A stretch of DNA of 36,411 nt from Methanobrevibacter sp. (GTDB taxonomy: Archaea; Methanobacteriota; Methanobacteria; Methanobacteriales; Methanobacteriaceae). The DNA lies in assembly GCF_015062985.1 (NCBI RefSeq), contig NZ_SUTI01000017.1, positions 1 through 36,411 on the forward strand, written 5' to 3'. Shown one piece after another: positions 8,809-17,589 of this stretch (within the stretch, counting starts at the first letter, position 1; each line of letters starts with the position of its first letter). The position numbers and the translations under genes were made by a program. Under the pieces are notes generated by a model. That model worked only from the letters and a program-made list of their open reading frames with translations. It had not been told where the DNA came from and made no database searches.

Positions 8809-8839
8809 AAAAAAGAGAAGTTAGTTGAATGAAACTAAC
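8807..8839 (-). terminator. Hairpin plus U-tract after the DegT-like gene
   Basis: On the minus strand GTTAGTT/AACTAAC form a 7-bp stem with a 6-nt loop at 8820-8839. A pyrimidine-rich stretch ending in eight T follows (8814-8807). The hairpin overlaps the stop codon of the aminotransferase. U-tracts are the known termination signal in methanogens; the hairpin itself may be incidental. Confidence 0.5.
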
Positions 8840-9941
8840 ATATTTTATCAGAAGCTGTTTTAACAGCTTCAATTACTAAATCCAAATCTTCTTTTGATAA
8901 TGACGGATGAACCGGCAGGGAAATAACGTTTTCTGCAGCAATTTCAGCATTTGGACAATTACCTTCAATGTCTAATACTTTGTAGATAGGCTGATTATAT
9001 AACGGAACTGGATAATGGATACCTGTTCCAACACCACAATCATTAATTATGCTGACCCAATCATCCCTATCACCTTTTTCAACACGAATGGTGTATTGAT
9101 GATATACATGTTTAGAGTCATATGCACAATATGGAGTGATTACTCCGTCAACATCCTTTAAACCTTCATTCAAGTATTTTGCATTTTCAATTCTTTTATC
9201 GTTGAATTCATCAATTTTATTTAATTGTGCAAGTCCAATAGCAGCTGAAATATCAGTCATTCTAAAATTATAACCTATTTCATCGTGATAATATCTAATG
9301 CTTGCCCCATGTGCCCTATATATTTTAGCCATTTCTGCTAAATCTTCATCATCGGTTGTTATAATTCCTCCTTCAGAGGTAGTCATATTTTTAGTAGGGT
9401 AAAAACTAAAACAGGCCATATCTCCTAAACTGCCAACTTTTTCCCCATTGCAAGTAGCACCATGAGCTTGTGCCGCATCTTCAATCACTATTAAACTATA
9501 TTTTTCAGCTATTTCATTAATCCTATCCATATTGGCAGATTGACCATATAACTGGACAGGCAAAATAGCTTTAGTATTCTCATTGATTAATGGTTCAATT
9601 GAATCAGGATTTATTGTATAAGTTTTCAAATCAATGTCTGCAAATACCGGTTTAGCGCCGGTGTAGAGAATTGAATTTCCACTTGCAATGAAAGTGAACG
9701 GAGTTGTAATTACCTCATCGCCTTCACCAATACCGCAAGAAAGCAATGCAACATGTAATGCAGCAGTTCCTGAATTTACAGCAATACCATATTTCGCCCC
9801 GACCCATTCAGCAAATTTTTTCTCAAATTCTTCAACTTTAGGTCCTTGAGCAATCATACCTGATTTTAAAACTTCAACTACATTTTCAATTTCTTCTTCT
9901 CCGATTATTGGTTTTGCAATAGGAACTTTAATATCTGACAC
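8835..9941 (-). CDS. DegT/DnrJ/EryC1/StrS-family aminotransferase
   Basis: This is a PLP-dependent sugar aminotransferase. The PLP-binding lysine lies in FSFYPTKNMTTSEGG near residue 184, the Asp that contacts the pyridine nitrogen in VIEDAAQAHGA near residue 154, and the substrate loop in NSGTAALHVALL. Such enzymes transfer an amino group to nucleotide-linked keto-sugars used in surface glycans. No glycan gene cluster surrounds it, so the substrate cannot be named. I place the start at the GTG at 9941 because a GGTGAT ribosome site (9951-9946) lies four bases upstream. An earlier GTG at 9950 overlaps that site and is the alternative. Confidence 0.87.
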   Translation of the reverse strand: MSDIKVPIAKPIIGEEEIENVVEVLKSGMIAQGPKVEEFEKKFAEWVGAKYGIAVNSGTAALHVALLSCGIGEGDEVITTPFTFIASGNSILYTGAKPVFADIDLKTYTINPDSIEPLINENTKAILPVQLYGQSANMDRINEIAEKYSLIVIEDAAQAHGATCNGEKVGSLGDMACFSFYPTKNMTTSEGGIITTDDEDLAEMAKIYRAHGASIRYYHDEIGYNFRMTDISAAIGLAQLNKIDEFNDKRIENAKYLNEGLKDVDGVITPYCAYDSKHVYHQYTIRVEKGDRDDWVSIINDCGVGTGIHYPVPLYNQPIYKVLDIEGNCPNAEIAAENVISLPVHPSLSKEDLDLVIEAVKTASDKIC

Positions 9942-10020
9942 ATTAATCACCGATTAAAAATTAAAATAAACTTTCTATACTAATATTTAAAAATAATTTA
10001 AAATATCACTAACACATTTA

Positions 10021-10040
10021 AGTAATAAAAGTTTATTACT
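10021..10040. repeat. Perfect 9-bp inverted repeat, AGTAATAAA/TTTATTACT
   Basis: The arms AGTAATAAA and TTTATTACT are separated by 2 nt. It lies about 80 bp upstream of the DegT-like gene start and shares the AGTAAT...ATTACT ends with the palindromes at 258-273, so it may belong to the same intergenic family. Confidence 0.45.
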
Positions 10041-10171
10041 CATCAAATGCTCTTTCTATTTAGATATATATTGTGTTATGATATATTAATCTAATCATTT
10101 GAACTTCCCAACCTTAGAGAAAATGGAGATTCGCGGACCTAAAAAAAGAGTTTAGTGTTTTTTAGGAATGT

Positions 10172-10281
10172 TTACTGGACCATCATCCGACGAGTTCTTA
10201 TCCCTTTGTTAAGAGCATTAATGCCAGCATTCGAGTCCACATCATAATTTTTCCACAATATGGACATTTCCAGTTTCTTAT
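10172..10281 (-). pseudogene. Remnant of IS605-type TnpB/OrfB C-terminus
   Basis: Read on the minus strand, one frame gives NWKCPYCG. After a shift of one base position the next frame continues KNYDVDSNAGINALNKGIR and ends at a stop codon at 10172. This is the C-terminal zinc ribbon and the Asp/Asn-Ala segment (usually HDRDxNAAxNI) of TnpB/OrfB proteins. The third catalytic Asp region is recognisable, but the frame is broken and everything upstream is missing. The remnant directly abuts the POT pseudogene: only a stop codon and a few codons separate them. Spacer sequence on either side carries no other gene. Confidence 0.7.
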
Positions 10282-10287
10282 TCCCAA

Positions 10288-11231
10288 TTATTCTCCGTAA
10301 TGGACTCTTCTTTCCAAGGATTTTCGTTTATAAATCAGAATGATACCGCAAACTAATGCTGGAACTGCAAACAATAGGAAAAAATTAGTCAATACATTTA
10401 TAGGAAAAGATCCAATGAATAATCTTGTGGCTTCTGATGCAGGGAAAATGTTGATTATCAATCCTGTCAAATATCTTGCAATTGCATGTGTTGATTGGAA
10501 TATACCGAAGAACAGCGCAAAGTAGTTGGCCGGAGCCAGTTCCGCAACCATAGCATAACCGGTTACTGATAAAAATAGCTCAGATAATGCCAAAATCAGC
10601 TCGTAGATTATAATCCAGAGGATATTGATTTTATTTGTTACACCCACATCAATCAGATAGCTTATATTAGCCAAAACAATAAAGCAAATTGACAATAGCA
10701 GCAATCCTATTCCAATTCTTGTGACAAGCCCCAAATTCCAGTTTTTTTCTGCCGCTTTTTTATTGAATTTGGAATACAGCGGAGACAACAATATGATGAA
10801 AAGAGGGTTGAATATGCTGAAAAGCTGAACGGGCAATACCAAAAATCCATAATCTCTTACAACATAGCTTTCCTCAAATATGACCATGGATGCACTTGAT
10901 TGGTTGTATCCGATTCTATAGACAATGATGAATATCAGGATTACAAAAAACAGTATCAAGCGGTCCTTATCCTTTTGGGACAGGGAACTGATGAAATTTG
11001 ATATTACTGATTTAATATGTAAAATTCCATGAAGTATTCTTTTGACTCCTGAAGCAATTCTTCTTAAAATTCCTTCATTGTTTTCTAGGACAATGAAATT
11101 GAAAAATGAAGTACATGCATTAGAAACAATGTAAAGATTGATGAAATCCCATATCCAGTAAGGGAAGAGGTCATTGCCAGTGAAGAAACGAAATAGGTTC
11201 CCTTTTTGGTTTCACTCATATCTTTATTCAT
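10288..11231 (-). pseudogene. POT-family peptide transporter pseudogene, internal deletion
   Basis: The ATG at 11231 opens a frame of 48 codons containing GTYFVSSLAMTSSLTGYGIS, a typical first helix region of POT/MFS transporters. It stops at TAG 11087-11085. From about 11091 a different frame runs to 10288, starting VLENNEGILRR and continuing through several helices with SELFLSVTGYAMVAELAP, the POT C-terminal half. POT proteins have roughly 450-500 residues; only about 315 codons remain, so some 150-180 codons between helix 1 and the mid-protein loop are gone and the frame is shifted. The intact 223-codon part (10288-10959) alone would lack the N-terminal bundle. A TnpB remnant follows immediately. 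Confidence 0.8.
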
Positions 11232-11392
11232 GATATAATCTTTATTAATTTTTGTATTTAAACAGTGGCATTAAACAAAATTCAAATCTTCAAGATGCAT
11301 TTTCAATCAATTTCCATAAATGGTTAGAACTAATGCTGTGAATAGGTTCATAATTTTATTTTAAACAAAAAACACTGGTTTTTTGAGAAATT

Positions 11393-11422
11393 TAATAATA
11401 TTTAAATCTAATAATATTTAAA
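11393..11422. repeat. Tandem 14-bp direct repeat upstream of trm1
   Basis: TAATAATATTTAAA occurs twice (11393-11406 and 11409-11422), separated by TC. It ends 27 bp before the trm1 start and contains TATA-like sequence, so it may include the trm1 promoter. The 16-bp period places both copies on nearly the same face of an 11-bp helix only imperfectly. Confidence 0.4.
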
Positions 11423-11449
11423 ACATTACTTATTACAAAAAACAAAAGA

Positions 11450-12625
11450 GTGAGAACTGTGGATGAATATAAGATTAAATGTATTGAAGAAGGATTGACA
11501 AAAATAGAATTCCCCGAATTTGATAAGATTTCATCAGACGCACCTGTTTTTTATAATCCCCATATGGAACTTAACAGAGATTTATCCATATTGGCAATCC
11601 AGGTATTCCAAAAGGAACAAGACAGAGAAATCGACATATGCGATTTGTTCGGAGGAAGCGGCATCCGTGGAATACGCTATAAAAATGAAATTGACGGCGT
11701 TGGAGAAGTCAGCATTAACGACATAAGCGAAGTGGCGAATCATTATGAAAAGCACAACATTGAACTGAATAACCTCAACGATGTTCATGTTTATCAACAT
11801 GATGCAAGCATGTTCTTAAGGTTGAAACGTGGCGAATTTGACGTTATAGATATTGATCCTTTCGGAACCCCCTCACCATTCCTGGACTCTGCAGGATACT
11901 GCGCGCGCAGAAATTCCCTCTTATGCGTTACTGCAACTGACACTTCTGCATTATGCGGAACCTATAAGGAACCCTGCATTCGCAAATATAACTCCAAACC
12001 ATACAAAAGCGAATACTGCCATGAAACAGGAATCAGAATCCTGGCAGGATTTGTAGCACTTACACTTGCCAAATATCAGAAATACATTGAAATCAAAATG
12101 TCCCACAGCACTGAACATTACATGAGACTATACATTGAAGTTAAAAAAGGTTCACTGAAAACCGATGAATCCCTAAAAAACATCGGATACATCAGTCACT
12201 GCCCACATTGCCTTAACAGGCAATTAAGCCATGGATTGGCTAGCCCTATCGAAAATATCTGTCCACTATGTGGTGAGAAGCTCATCCATGCGGGACCTTT
12301 ATGGTTAGGTCCTATTCAAAACAGGGAATTTATCGAAAAAATGATTTTTGAATCAGAAAACAAGAAGATCAACAGTGAAAAGCAAGCTCTGAAATTATTG
12401 AACAGTTGCCTTATAGAATCTGAAGCGCCTGTGACATTTTATGATATTCACAGCATATGCAAATCTCTGAAAATTAGTGCACCAAAATTGGATTTGGTTT
12501 TTAGTGAATTGAAAAAAGAAGGATTTGAAGCGTCAAAAACACATTACACTCCATTAGGGATTAAAACTGATGCAAAAATAAAAAATATTGAAGAAATTCT
12601 AATAAAATTAACACAAGACAAGTAA
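11450..12625 (+). CDS. trm1: tRNA (guanine26-N2)-dimethyltransferase Trm1
   Basis: Trm1 methylates G26 of tRNA twice using SAM. The SAM-binding motif CDLFGGSGIRGIRY is near residue 62, and the catalytic motif DPFGTPSPFLDSA is near residue 136. A C-terminal zinc-ribbon has cysteines in CPHC near 250 and CPLCGEK near 270. A winged-helix-like tail follows. At 391 residues it is normal for an archaeal Trm1. The start is uncertain: GTG at 11450 is used, but a GTG three codons later has the AGAGTGAG stretch as a ribosome site. It is a monocistronic unit between the decayed POT/TnpB patch and the Lrp gene. Confidence 0.92.
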   Translation: MRTVDEYKIKCIEEGLTKIEFPEFDKISSDAPVFYNPHMELNRDLSILAIQVFQKEQDREIDICDLFGGSGIRGIRYKNEIDGVGEVSINDISEVANHYEKHNIELNNLNDVHVYQHDASMFLRLKRGEFDVIDIDPFGTPSPFLDSAGYCARRNSLLCVTATDTSALCGTYKEPCIRKYNSKPYKSEYCHETGIRILAGFVALTLAKYQKYIEIKMSHSTEHYMRLYIEVKKGSLKTDESLKNIGYISHCPHCLNRQLSHGLASPIENICPLCGEKLIHAGPLWLGPIQNREFIEKMIFESENKKINSEKQALKLLNSCLIESEAPVTFYDIHSICKSLKISAPKLDLVFSELKKEGFEASKTHYTPLGIKTDAKIKNIEEILIKLTQDK

Positions 12626-12873
12626 GTAACTTAAAAATTTACTAACATATTAAAAAAATTATTTGAAAATTTATCCTATTAACTTGTAAAAAAAATAAAA
12701 TAAAAGAATTCTAAAAAAAATTTAAGAAAAAACAAAGTCTATTAGAAAATACACTAAAAAGATAAAAAAATCTTGTAAAATTATAAAGTTTAAATATTAT
12801 GACTGAGTTAATTATATTATACAAATGTTAATTTTATAACAATCGAATAAATAAATTAATTTAAAAGGGAGAT

Positions 12874-13353
12874 ATGATGGTAAAAACAAAAGATGATATT
12901 GTAAAATTAGACAACACTGATATTAACATACTTAAAATAATAAATGAAGATGTCAGAACATCCTACAGACAAATATCACGCAGTTTAGATGTTTCAGTAG
13001 GAACCGTCCATAACCGTATTGACAAAATGGTGAAAACTGGAGTCATCAAGAAATTTTCACCAGTTATAGACCATGAAAAACTAGGTTTTGTATTAACCAC
13101 TATTATTGGAGTAAGAGTAAAAGGTGGAAAGCTTAAAAACTGGGAAGAAAAAACATTTTTCAATAAAAATGTAGTTGGAATCTACGACGTTACCGGAGAA
13201 TACGATGCATTTTTAATTGCTAAATTTAGAAACACAAATGAATTAAACGCTTTCATCAAAGAATTATTGAAAGACCCAATTATAGAAAGAACATATACAC
13301 AAACCGTTTTAGATGTCATTAAAGAAGATATGGGATCTTCAAACATCTTATAA
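12874..13353 (+). CDS. Lrp/AsnC-family transcriptional regulator
   Basis: The N-terminal winged helix-turn-helix (DINILKIINEDVRTSYRQIS, then SVGTVHNRIDKMVKTGVI) is followed by a RAM/ligand domain from about residue 75. A Gly-rich element DVTGEYDAFLIAKF near residue 105 belongs to that ligand domain. At 159 residues it has the standard length. The Shine-Dalgarno GGGAGA sits just before two ATG codons, 12874 and 12877; the second has the better spacing. The gene is alone, with an AT-rich 248-bp leader upstream and a hairpin/U-tract terminator after it. Regulation of amino-acid or general metabolism is typical for the family; the target is not visible. Confidence 0.92.
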   Translation: MMVKTKDDIVKLDNTDINILKIINEDVRTSYRQISRSLDVSVGTVHNRIDKMVKTGVIKKFSPVIDHEKLGFVLTTIIGVRVKGGKLKNWEEKTFFNKNVVGIYDVTGEYDAFLIAKFRNTNELNAFIKELLKDPIIERTYTQTVLDVIKEDMGSSNIL

Positions 13354-13363
13354 TTTTATTTTC

Positions 13364-13389
13364 AAATAGTTTTTAAAACTATTTTTTTT
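13364..13389 (+). terminator. Terminator of the Lrp gene
   Basis: AAATAGTTTT and AAAACTATTT form a 10-bp stem at 13364-13384 with a 1-nt loop. More T residues follow to 13389, directly after the Lrp stop codon. The U-tract fits the archaeal termination signal. Confidence 0.55.
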
Positions 13390-13484
13390 ATTATTTTTAA
13401 ATTACATCAATTTATTTTTTCATAGTATTAATGAATAATTATATAGGAATAATTTTTTTACAAAATTAATAAAATTACATTTAG

Positions 13485-13493
13485 TATATAAAT
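13485..13493 (+). promoter_or_regulatory. TATA box of mptA operon
   Basis: TATATAAAT is preceded by an AT-rich BRE-like stretch and lies about 50 nt before the mptA ATG. That leaves room for a short leader with the GAGGTT ribosome site. It probably drives mptA, the unknown gene and cofG together. Confidence 0.45.
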
Positions 13494-13536
13494 AAAAAGA
13501 AACAATAAATATTAATATTTAAATTAAATAGAGGTT

Positions 13537-14484
13537 ATGAAATTGGCAGTTTGCTTACCCGATACTCAAGACGACGCTCCAAGCATACCTATAAAATTAA
13601 CTAGAGTGGGTGTGACCGGAGTTAAGAAATTATTACAACTAGAAAGAACAAATAAACGACCTATAATATTGTTACCTACATTTGATGCATTTGTAGATTT
13701 ACCAAATGATCAAAAAGGTGTTCATATGTCTAGGAACCCGGAAGCAATTAGTGAAGTTCTTGAAACTGTTGCTAAAGACTCTACAGTAGACATTGAATCA
13801 TTATGTGCAAAGATTGTTGAGAAAATGATGATTAAACACGAATATGCAAAACGTGTTGAGATATCCATGACTACTGACTTCATGTTCATGAAAGAGTCCC
13901 CGGTAACTAAAAATAAAACTCAGGAAATGGCTAAGTTAATAGCTAAAGCCGTTGGAAAAAGAGATGATGACGGTAATATTGACATCAGAAAAAGCATTGG
14001 TGCTGAACTTATCGGTATGACTGTTTGCCCTTGTGCACAAGAATCCGTAAGAGAATCCGATAAAACTAAATTATTAGAATTCTTAGATGAAGAAACTACC
14101 CAAAAAGTATTAGATACAGTTACCTTCGCTTCACACAACCAAAGAGGAATTGGAACATTATTAATTGAAGTTCCTGAACACTACACTATCAAAGCTGAAG
14201 ATTTAATTGAAATCATCGAAAGTTCAATGAGCTCACCTGTATGCGAGTTACTCAAAAGACCTGATGAGAATGCAACTGTAATGAACGCTCACAGAAAACC
14301 TGTTTTTGTTGAAGACTGTGTCAGAAACATGATGGAAAAAATTGCCACCAAATATTCTGATTTGCCTGATGATGTTCTAATAACTTCACGTCAAGAAAAT
14401 CAAGAAAGTATTCACAGGCACAATGCATTTGCCGAAAAGGTAACTACTTTAGGTGAATTAAAAGAAGAATTGGGCATTGAATAG
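13537..14484 (+). CDS. mptA: GTP cyclohydrolase MptA (methanopterin synthesis)
   Basis: MptA is the Fe(II)-dependent GTP cyclohydrolase that makes 7,8-dihydroneopterin 2',3'-cyclic phosphate, the first step of methanopterin synthesis. Family signatures are LPDTQDDAPSIPIKLTRVGV at the N-terminus, GMTVCPCAQE near residue 160 (metal-site cysteine) and TFASHNQRG near residue 201. The length of 315 residues is normal. The GAGGTT ribosome site abuts the ATG at 13537 with no spacing, so a TTG two codons later (13543) could be the true start. It leads an operon with an unknown gene 11 bp downstream and cofG. Confidence 0.93.
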   Translation: MKLAVCLPDTQDDAPSIPIKLTRVGVTGVKKLLQLERTNKRPIILLPTFDAFVDLPNDQKGVHMSRNPEAISEVLETVAKDSTVDIESLCAKIVEKMMIKHEYAKRVEISMTTDFMFMKESPVTKNKTQEMAKLIAKAVGKRDDDGNIDIRKSIGAELIGMTVCPCAQESVRESDKTKLLEFLDEETTQKVLDTVTFASHNQRGIGTLLIEVPEHYTIKAEDLIEIIESSMSSPVCELLKRPDENATVMNAHRKPVFVEDCVRNMMEKIATKYSDLPDDVLITSRQENQESIHRHNAFAEKVTTLGELKEELGIE

Positions 14485-14495
14485 GACTTGATTTA

Positions 14496-14936
14496 ATGAA
14501 AAAAACATATGAAATCGCAGGAAAAGTAATGGGATTTTTTGATTCATTCAAAGGATCCAGACCTGCAATCAACAATGATAAAATTCTAATTGTTAGAGGA
14601 AGATCACGAAAGGTAATTCCACTTGATGAGTTTGAATCCAAACTTAGTGAAGTTGGAGAAATTCTCGGAGGAACCGAACTGGAAGCAACTTCAGAAAAGG
14701 TAGGGGAAATCCTAAAATCTGGAGATAAACATATCAAAGAAAACGAATTAACTACAAATTCTGTTGATGAACATGGATTTATCAGAATGAAGGAAGAACT
14801 TGAATCAATGGGGCTCGTAGTTGGATATAAAATATTTGAGCTCCCAAGTTTTGATGTGGTTGTTGCAATCTGGGAAGACAAAAATGAGATTCCTCCGCTT
14901 TATGTGGAAGTTACTGTTTCTGAACGCGAAGGATAA
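14496..14936 (+). CDS. Unknown protein between mptA and cofG (possibly DUF2120)
   Basis: This 146-residue soluble protein has no signal, membrane segment or cysteine motif. The N-terminal part contains VMGFFDSFKGSRPAIN and RGRSRKVIPLDEF; the C-terminal part has GLVVGYKIFELPSFDVVVAI, predicted beta strands. It may be the archaeal DUF2120 family, but that is recalled from general resemblance and not certain. It sits 11 bp after mptA and 2 bp before cofG, so it is almost certainly co-transcribed with two methanogen cofactor enzymes. A role in methanopterin or F420 synthesis, or in their regulation, is inferred from position only. Confidence 0.8.
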   Translation: MKKTYEIAGKVMGFFDSFKGSRPAINNDKILIVRGRSRKVIPLDEFESKLSEVGEILGGTELEATSEKVGEILKSGDKHIKENELTTNSVDEHGFIRMKEELESMGLVVGYKIFELPSFDVVVAIWEDKNEIPPLYVEVTVSEREG

Positions 14937-14938
14937 AA

Positions 14939-16030
14939 ATGCAATCAAATTTAACAAAAGAGGATATTCTCCAAGTATTGAATGCAACTGACAGTGAAAT
15001 AATTGATTACATGTCACAAACAGTGCAATATAGGGAGAATAATCTTATTACTTATTCTAAAAATGTATTCATACCCTTGACTGAGATTTGCAGAAATGAC
15101 TGTGGATACTGCAATTTTAAAAAAAATCCTGATGACCCTGAAGCCATTATTCTTAAAACCAAAGATGAAATCCTGGAAAGCTTAAAAGAAGCTGAACAAT
15201 ATGGGTGTAAGGAAGCACTTTTTACTTTTGGCGAAGATGCCGATGAAGAGGAAATAGTCCGTTTGAAATTGGCCGAATACGGCTACGATAAAATGATTGA
15301 CTATATTGTAGACATCTGTCAAATGACACTGGATGAAACAACATTGCTGCCTCACACCAATGGAGGAAACTTCAGTTTTGATGATTTGAAAAGGCTGAAG
15401 GAAGTCAATGCATCACTGGGACTTATGCTTGAAAATTCATCAAATAGACTGATGGAATTGCCTGCACACAAAAAAAGTCCGGGCAAAAATCCCGAACTAA
15501 GACTGGAAACCATTTCAAATGCAGGGAAACTCAAGATTCCATATACCACAGGGATTCTAATCGGCATAGGAGAAACAAAAGAGGAAGTTGCCGAATCATT
15601 ATTGGCCATCAGAGAGCTTTATGACACATATGGACATATCCAGGAAGTAATCATTCAAAATTTTACTCCAATACCTGGAATAGAAATGGAAAATTGGCCT
15701 GAACCTAGCTTTTTGGATATGATCAGAACCGTGATAGCCGGAACATTGCTGTTTGGAGATACTGATGTCAGCATTCAAGTTCCACCTAATCTAAACAATG
15801 AGACTGCCCAGATATTCCTGCTCTGCGGTGCAGATGACTGGGGTGGCGTTTCACCGGTGAGTCCTGATTATGTGAATATTACTTCACCATGGCCCGGCAT
15901 CGATGAACTTGAAAAATTAACAGTTGATGCAGGATTTGAATTGACTGAAAGATTATGCGTGTATGAAAAATACATCAACAATGAATGGCTAAATGCAACT
16001 CTTTTAGAGAAAATAGCTAATCTATCCTAG
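14939..16030 (+). CDS. cofG: FO synthase subunit CofG (F420 synthesis)
   Basis: CofG is the radical SAM subunit that, with CofH, forms 7,8-didemethyl-8-hydroxy-5-deazariboflavin (FO), the F420 chromophore. The radical SAM motif CRNDCGYC supplies C51, C55 and C58. Typical CofG elements follow: LPHTNGGNFSFDDL, GLMLENSS, TTGILIGIGETKEE and NFTPIPGI. The length of 363 residues is normal, and the N-terminus lacks the CofH half, so this is the separate-subunit form; no cofH is in this window. The gene begins 2 bp after the unknown gene and overlaps convergent taw2 by 14 bp. Confidence 0.94.
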   Translation: MQSNLTKEDILQVLNATDSEIIDYMSQTVQYRENNLITYSKNVFIPLTEICRNDCGYCNFKKNPDDPEAIILKTKDEILESLKEAEQYGCKEALFTFGEDADEEEIVRLKLAEYGYDKMIDYIVDICQMTLDETTLLPHTNGGNFSFDDLKRLKEVNASLGLMLENSSNRLMELPAHKKSPGKNPELRLETISNAGKLKIPYTTGILIGIGETKEEVAESLLAIRELYDTYGHIQEVIIQNFTPIPGIEMENWPEPSFLDMIRTVIAGTLLFGDTDVSIQVPPNLNNETAQIFLLCGADDWGGVSPVSPDYVNITSPWPGIDELEKLTVDAGFELTERLCVYEKYINNEWLNATLLEKIANLS

Positions 16031-16745
16031 CATCGACGACGACATGCTCTACACCAGGAGCATATTTTTTAATTTTATTTATTTTTAATAGGGTTACTTC
16101 ACGACCGCCCGCCTGAGCAGTAATCCTCTCGATTGGTCGGGTATCAATCAGTTTTTCAGGTACGGTTTCATGATAATGCAGAATTCCACCCTCATTCAAA
16201 CTGTCAATAGCTACTTTTAAGTAATGATGGGTTGTTTTTACATATCCCATGACAATACGATCTGCCTTAAATTTAGGGGTTTCAATCATACAATCCCCTA
16301 AAACAGGAGTGATATTGCCTAATTTGTTTAATTTAATGTTTTCACATAAAAAATTGTATGAATTCGGGTTTATTTCAATAGCTATGACTTCCTTTGCATT
16401 TGAATGAACGCCTATGGGAATGGAAAAATAGCCAATTCCTGCAAACATGTCAATGACAGTTTCATCATCCTCAACCAATTTTGCAATTCTTAACCGTTCA
16501 TTATTATTCCCTTTGGACCACATTACCTTAGATAAATCCAACTTAAATAGGCATCCGTTTTCCTTATGTATCGTTTCGGTTTCATCTCCCCAAAGAATCT
16601 TATAAACAGGCTCCCTTTTAGTTCCCTGAATATGGTTAATCTTCATTATGGTTTTTACATTATGTTTTTCAGATAAACTTTCTAAATCATCATTTTGATA
16701 ACTATTATCCAAAATTAGAATATCCCCAATTTTTTTGTATTTCAT
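16017..16745 (-). CDS. taw2: Wyosine aminocarboxypropyltransferase Taw2 (TYW2-like)
   Basis: This is a SAM-dependent enzyme of the Trm5/TYW2 superfamily. SAM motif I is DMFAGIGYFSIPIG near residue 99, and WSKGNNNERLRIAKLV precedes it. The motif IVMGYVKTTHHYL near residue 164, instead of the NLP-type motif of Trm5, points to Taw2. Taw2 transfers the aminocarboxypropyl group of SAM to imidazoguanosine-type tRNA(Phe) position 37. At 242 residues it lacks the extra N-terminal domain of Trm5. A GGTGA ribosome site lies five bases before the ATG at 16745. Trm5-type methyltransferase is the main alternative. Confidence 0.78.
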   Translation of the reverse strand: MKYKKIGDILILDNSYQNDDLESLSEKHNVKTIMKINHIQGTKREPVYKILWGDETETIHKENGCLFKLDLSKVMWSKGNNNERLRIAKLVEDDETVIDMFAGIGYFSIPIGVHSNAKEVIAIEINPNSYNFLCENIKLNKLGNITPVLGDCMIETPKFKADRIVMGYVKTTHHYLKVAIDSLNEGGILHYHETVPEKLIDTRPIERITAQAGGREVTLLKINKIKKYAPGVEHVVVDARID

Positions 16746-16858
16746 TTATTCACCTTTTGAAAGAAAAGTTTATATATTCAAATAGCTAATATTAATATTG
16801 TTAGTTTATACTAATTATTGATTCTGATTTTAAATAAAAATTAATTTAACTAAATTAG

Positions 16859-16868
16859 TTTATATTTT
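16859..16868 (+). promoter_or_regulatory. Putative TATA box of psmB
   Basis: TTTATATTTT lies about 70 nt upstream of the psmB ATG. A leader of about 45 nt would carry the GAGGTG ribosome site that sits seven bases before the ATG. Other AT-rich candidates are nearby, so the assignment is tentative. Confidence 0.3.
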
Positions 16869-16931
16869 GTTATATTAACCTATGAGTAGTTGAAATTAGA
16901 TATTTTAAATACTTGTATGAGGTGTATTTAA

Positions 16932-17546
16932 ATGGATGATAAAATATTGGAAGGTACAACAACCGTTGGAATTACTTGCAAAGACGGAGTTGTATTCGCA
17001 AGCGAAAGAAGAGCTAGTATGGGAAACTTAGTAGCTCATAAAGTAGCAGAAAAAATATTTAAAATTGATGATCACATTGTAACAACCATTGCAGGTTCCG
17101 TCGGTGATGCTCAAAGTTTAATGAAAGTTATTGAAGCTGAAGTTTCATTATATCAAATGAGAAACAATGATTCAATTAGCGTTAAAGCAGCAGCATCCTT
17201 GACCGCAAACATTTTGCGTTCAGGACCAAGGTATATCCAAACTTTACTTGGTGGAATGGATGGGGAAACTCCATCATTATATTCCATAGACGCTGCAGGT
17301 GGTATGATTCAAGATACTTACATCTCAACCGGTTCAGGATCTATCGTGGCATACGGAGTTCTTGAAGACAGATACAGAGATGATTTGACAATCGACGAAG
17401 GAATTGAAATAGCCATAAGAGCTATCAGAGCTGCTGCCGAACGTGACACTTATTCCGGTAACGGATATTTAGTCGCTAAAGTAGATAAAGACGGCTTTGA
17501 AATGTTAGGTAATGAAAAAATTAAAGAAATTTTAGATAAGATATAG
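16932..17546 (+). CDS. psmB: Proteasome subunit beta
   Basis: This is the catalytic beta subunit of the archaeal 20S proteasome. An eight-residue propeptide (MDDKILEG) precedes the mature N-terminal catalytic Thr of TTTVGITCKDGVVFASE. The catalytic Lys lies in AHKVAEKIFKI, and the later GSGSIVAYGVLEDRY and ERDTYSGNG elements are typical. At 204 residues the length is normal. Strong GAGGTG ribosome site. It is followed after 128 bp by the FttA gene, in line with the known archaeal clustering of proteasome and RNA-processing genes. Confidence 0.95.
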   Translation: MDDKILEGTTTVGITCKDGVVFASERRASMGNLVAHKVAEKIFKIDDHIVTTIAGSVGDAQSLMKVIEAEVSLYQMRNNDSISVKAAASLTANILRSGPRYIQTLLGGMDGETPSLYSIDAAGGMIQDTYISTGSGSIVAYGVLEDRYRDDLTIDEGIEIAIRAIRAAAERDTYSGNGYLVAKVDKDGFEMLGNEKIKEILDKI

Positions 17547-17589
17547 ACAAGACTAATTTTTCATAACTAACTATTTTTTTATATAAATG

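Noticed and set aside
8835..9941. A surface-glycan gene cluster around the DegT aminotransferase
   Set aside because: None of the neighbours is a glycosyltransferase or nucleotide-sugar enzyme, so the aminotransferase stands alone.
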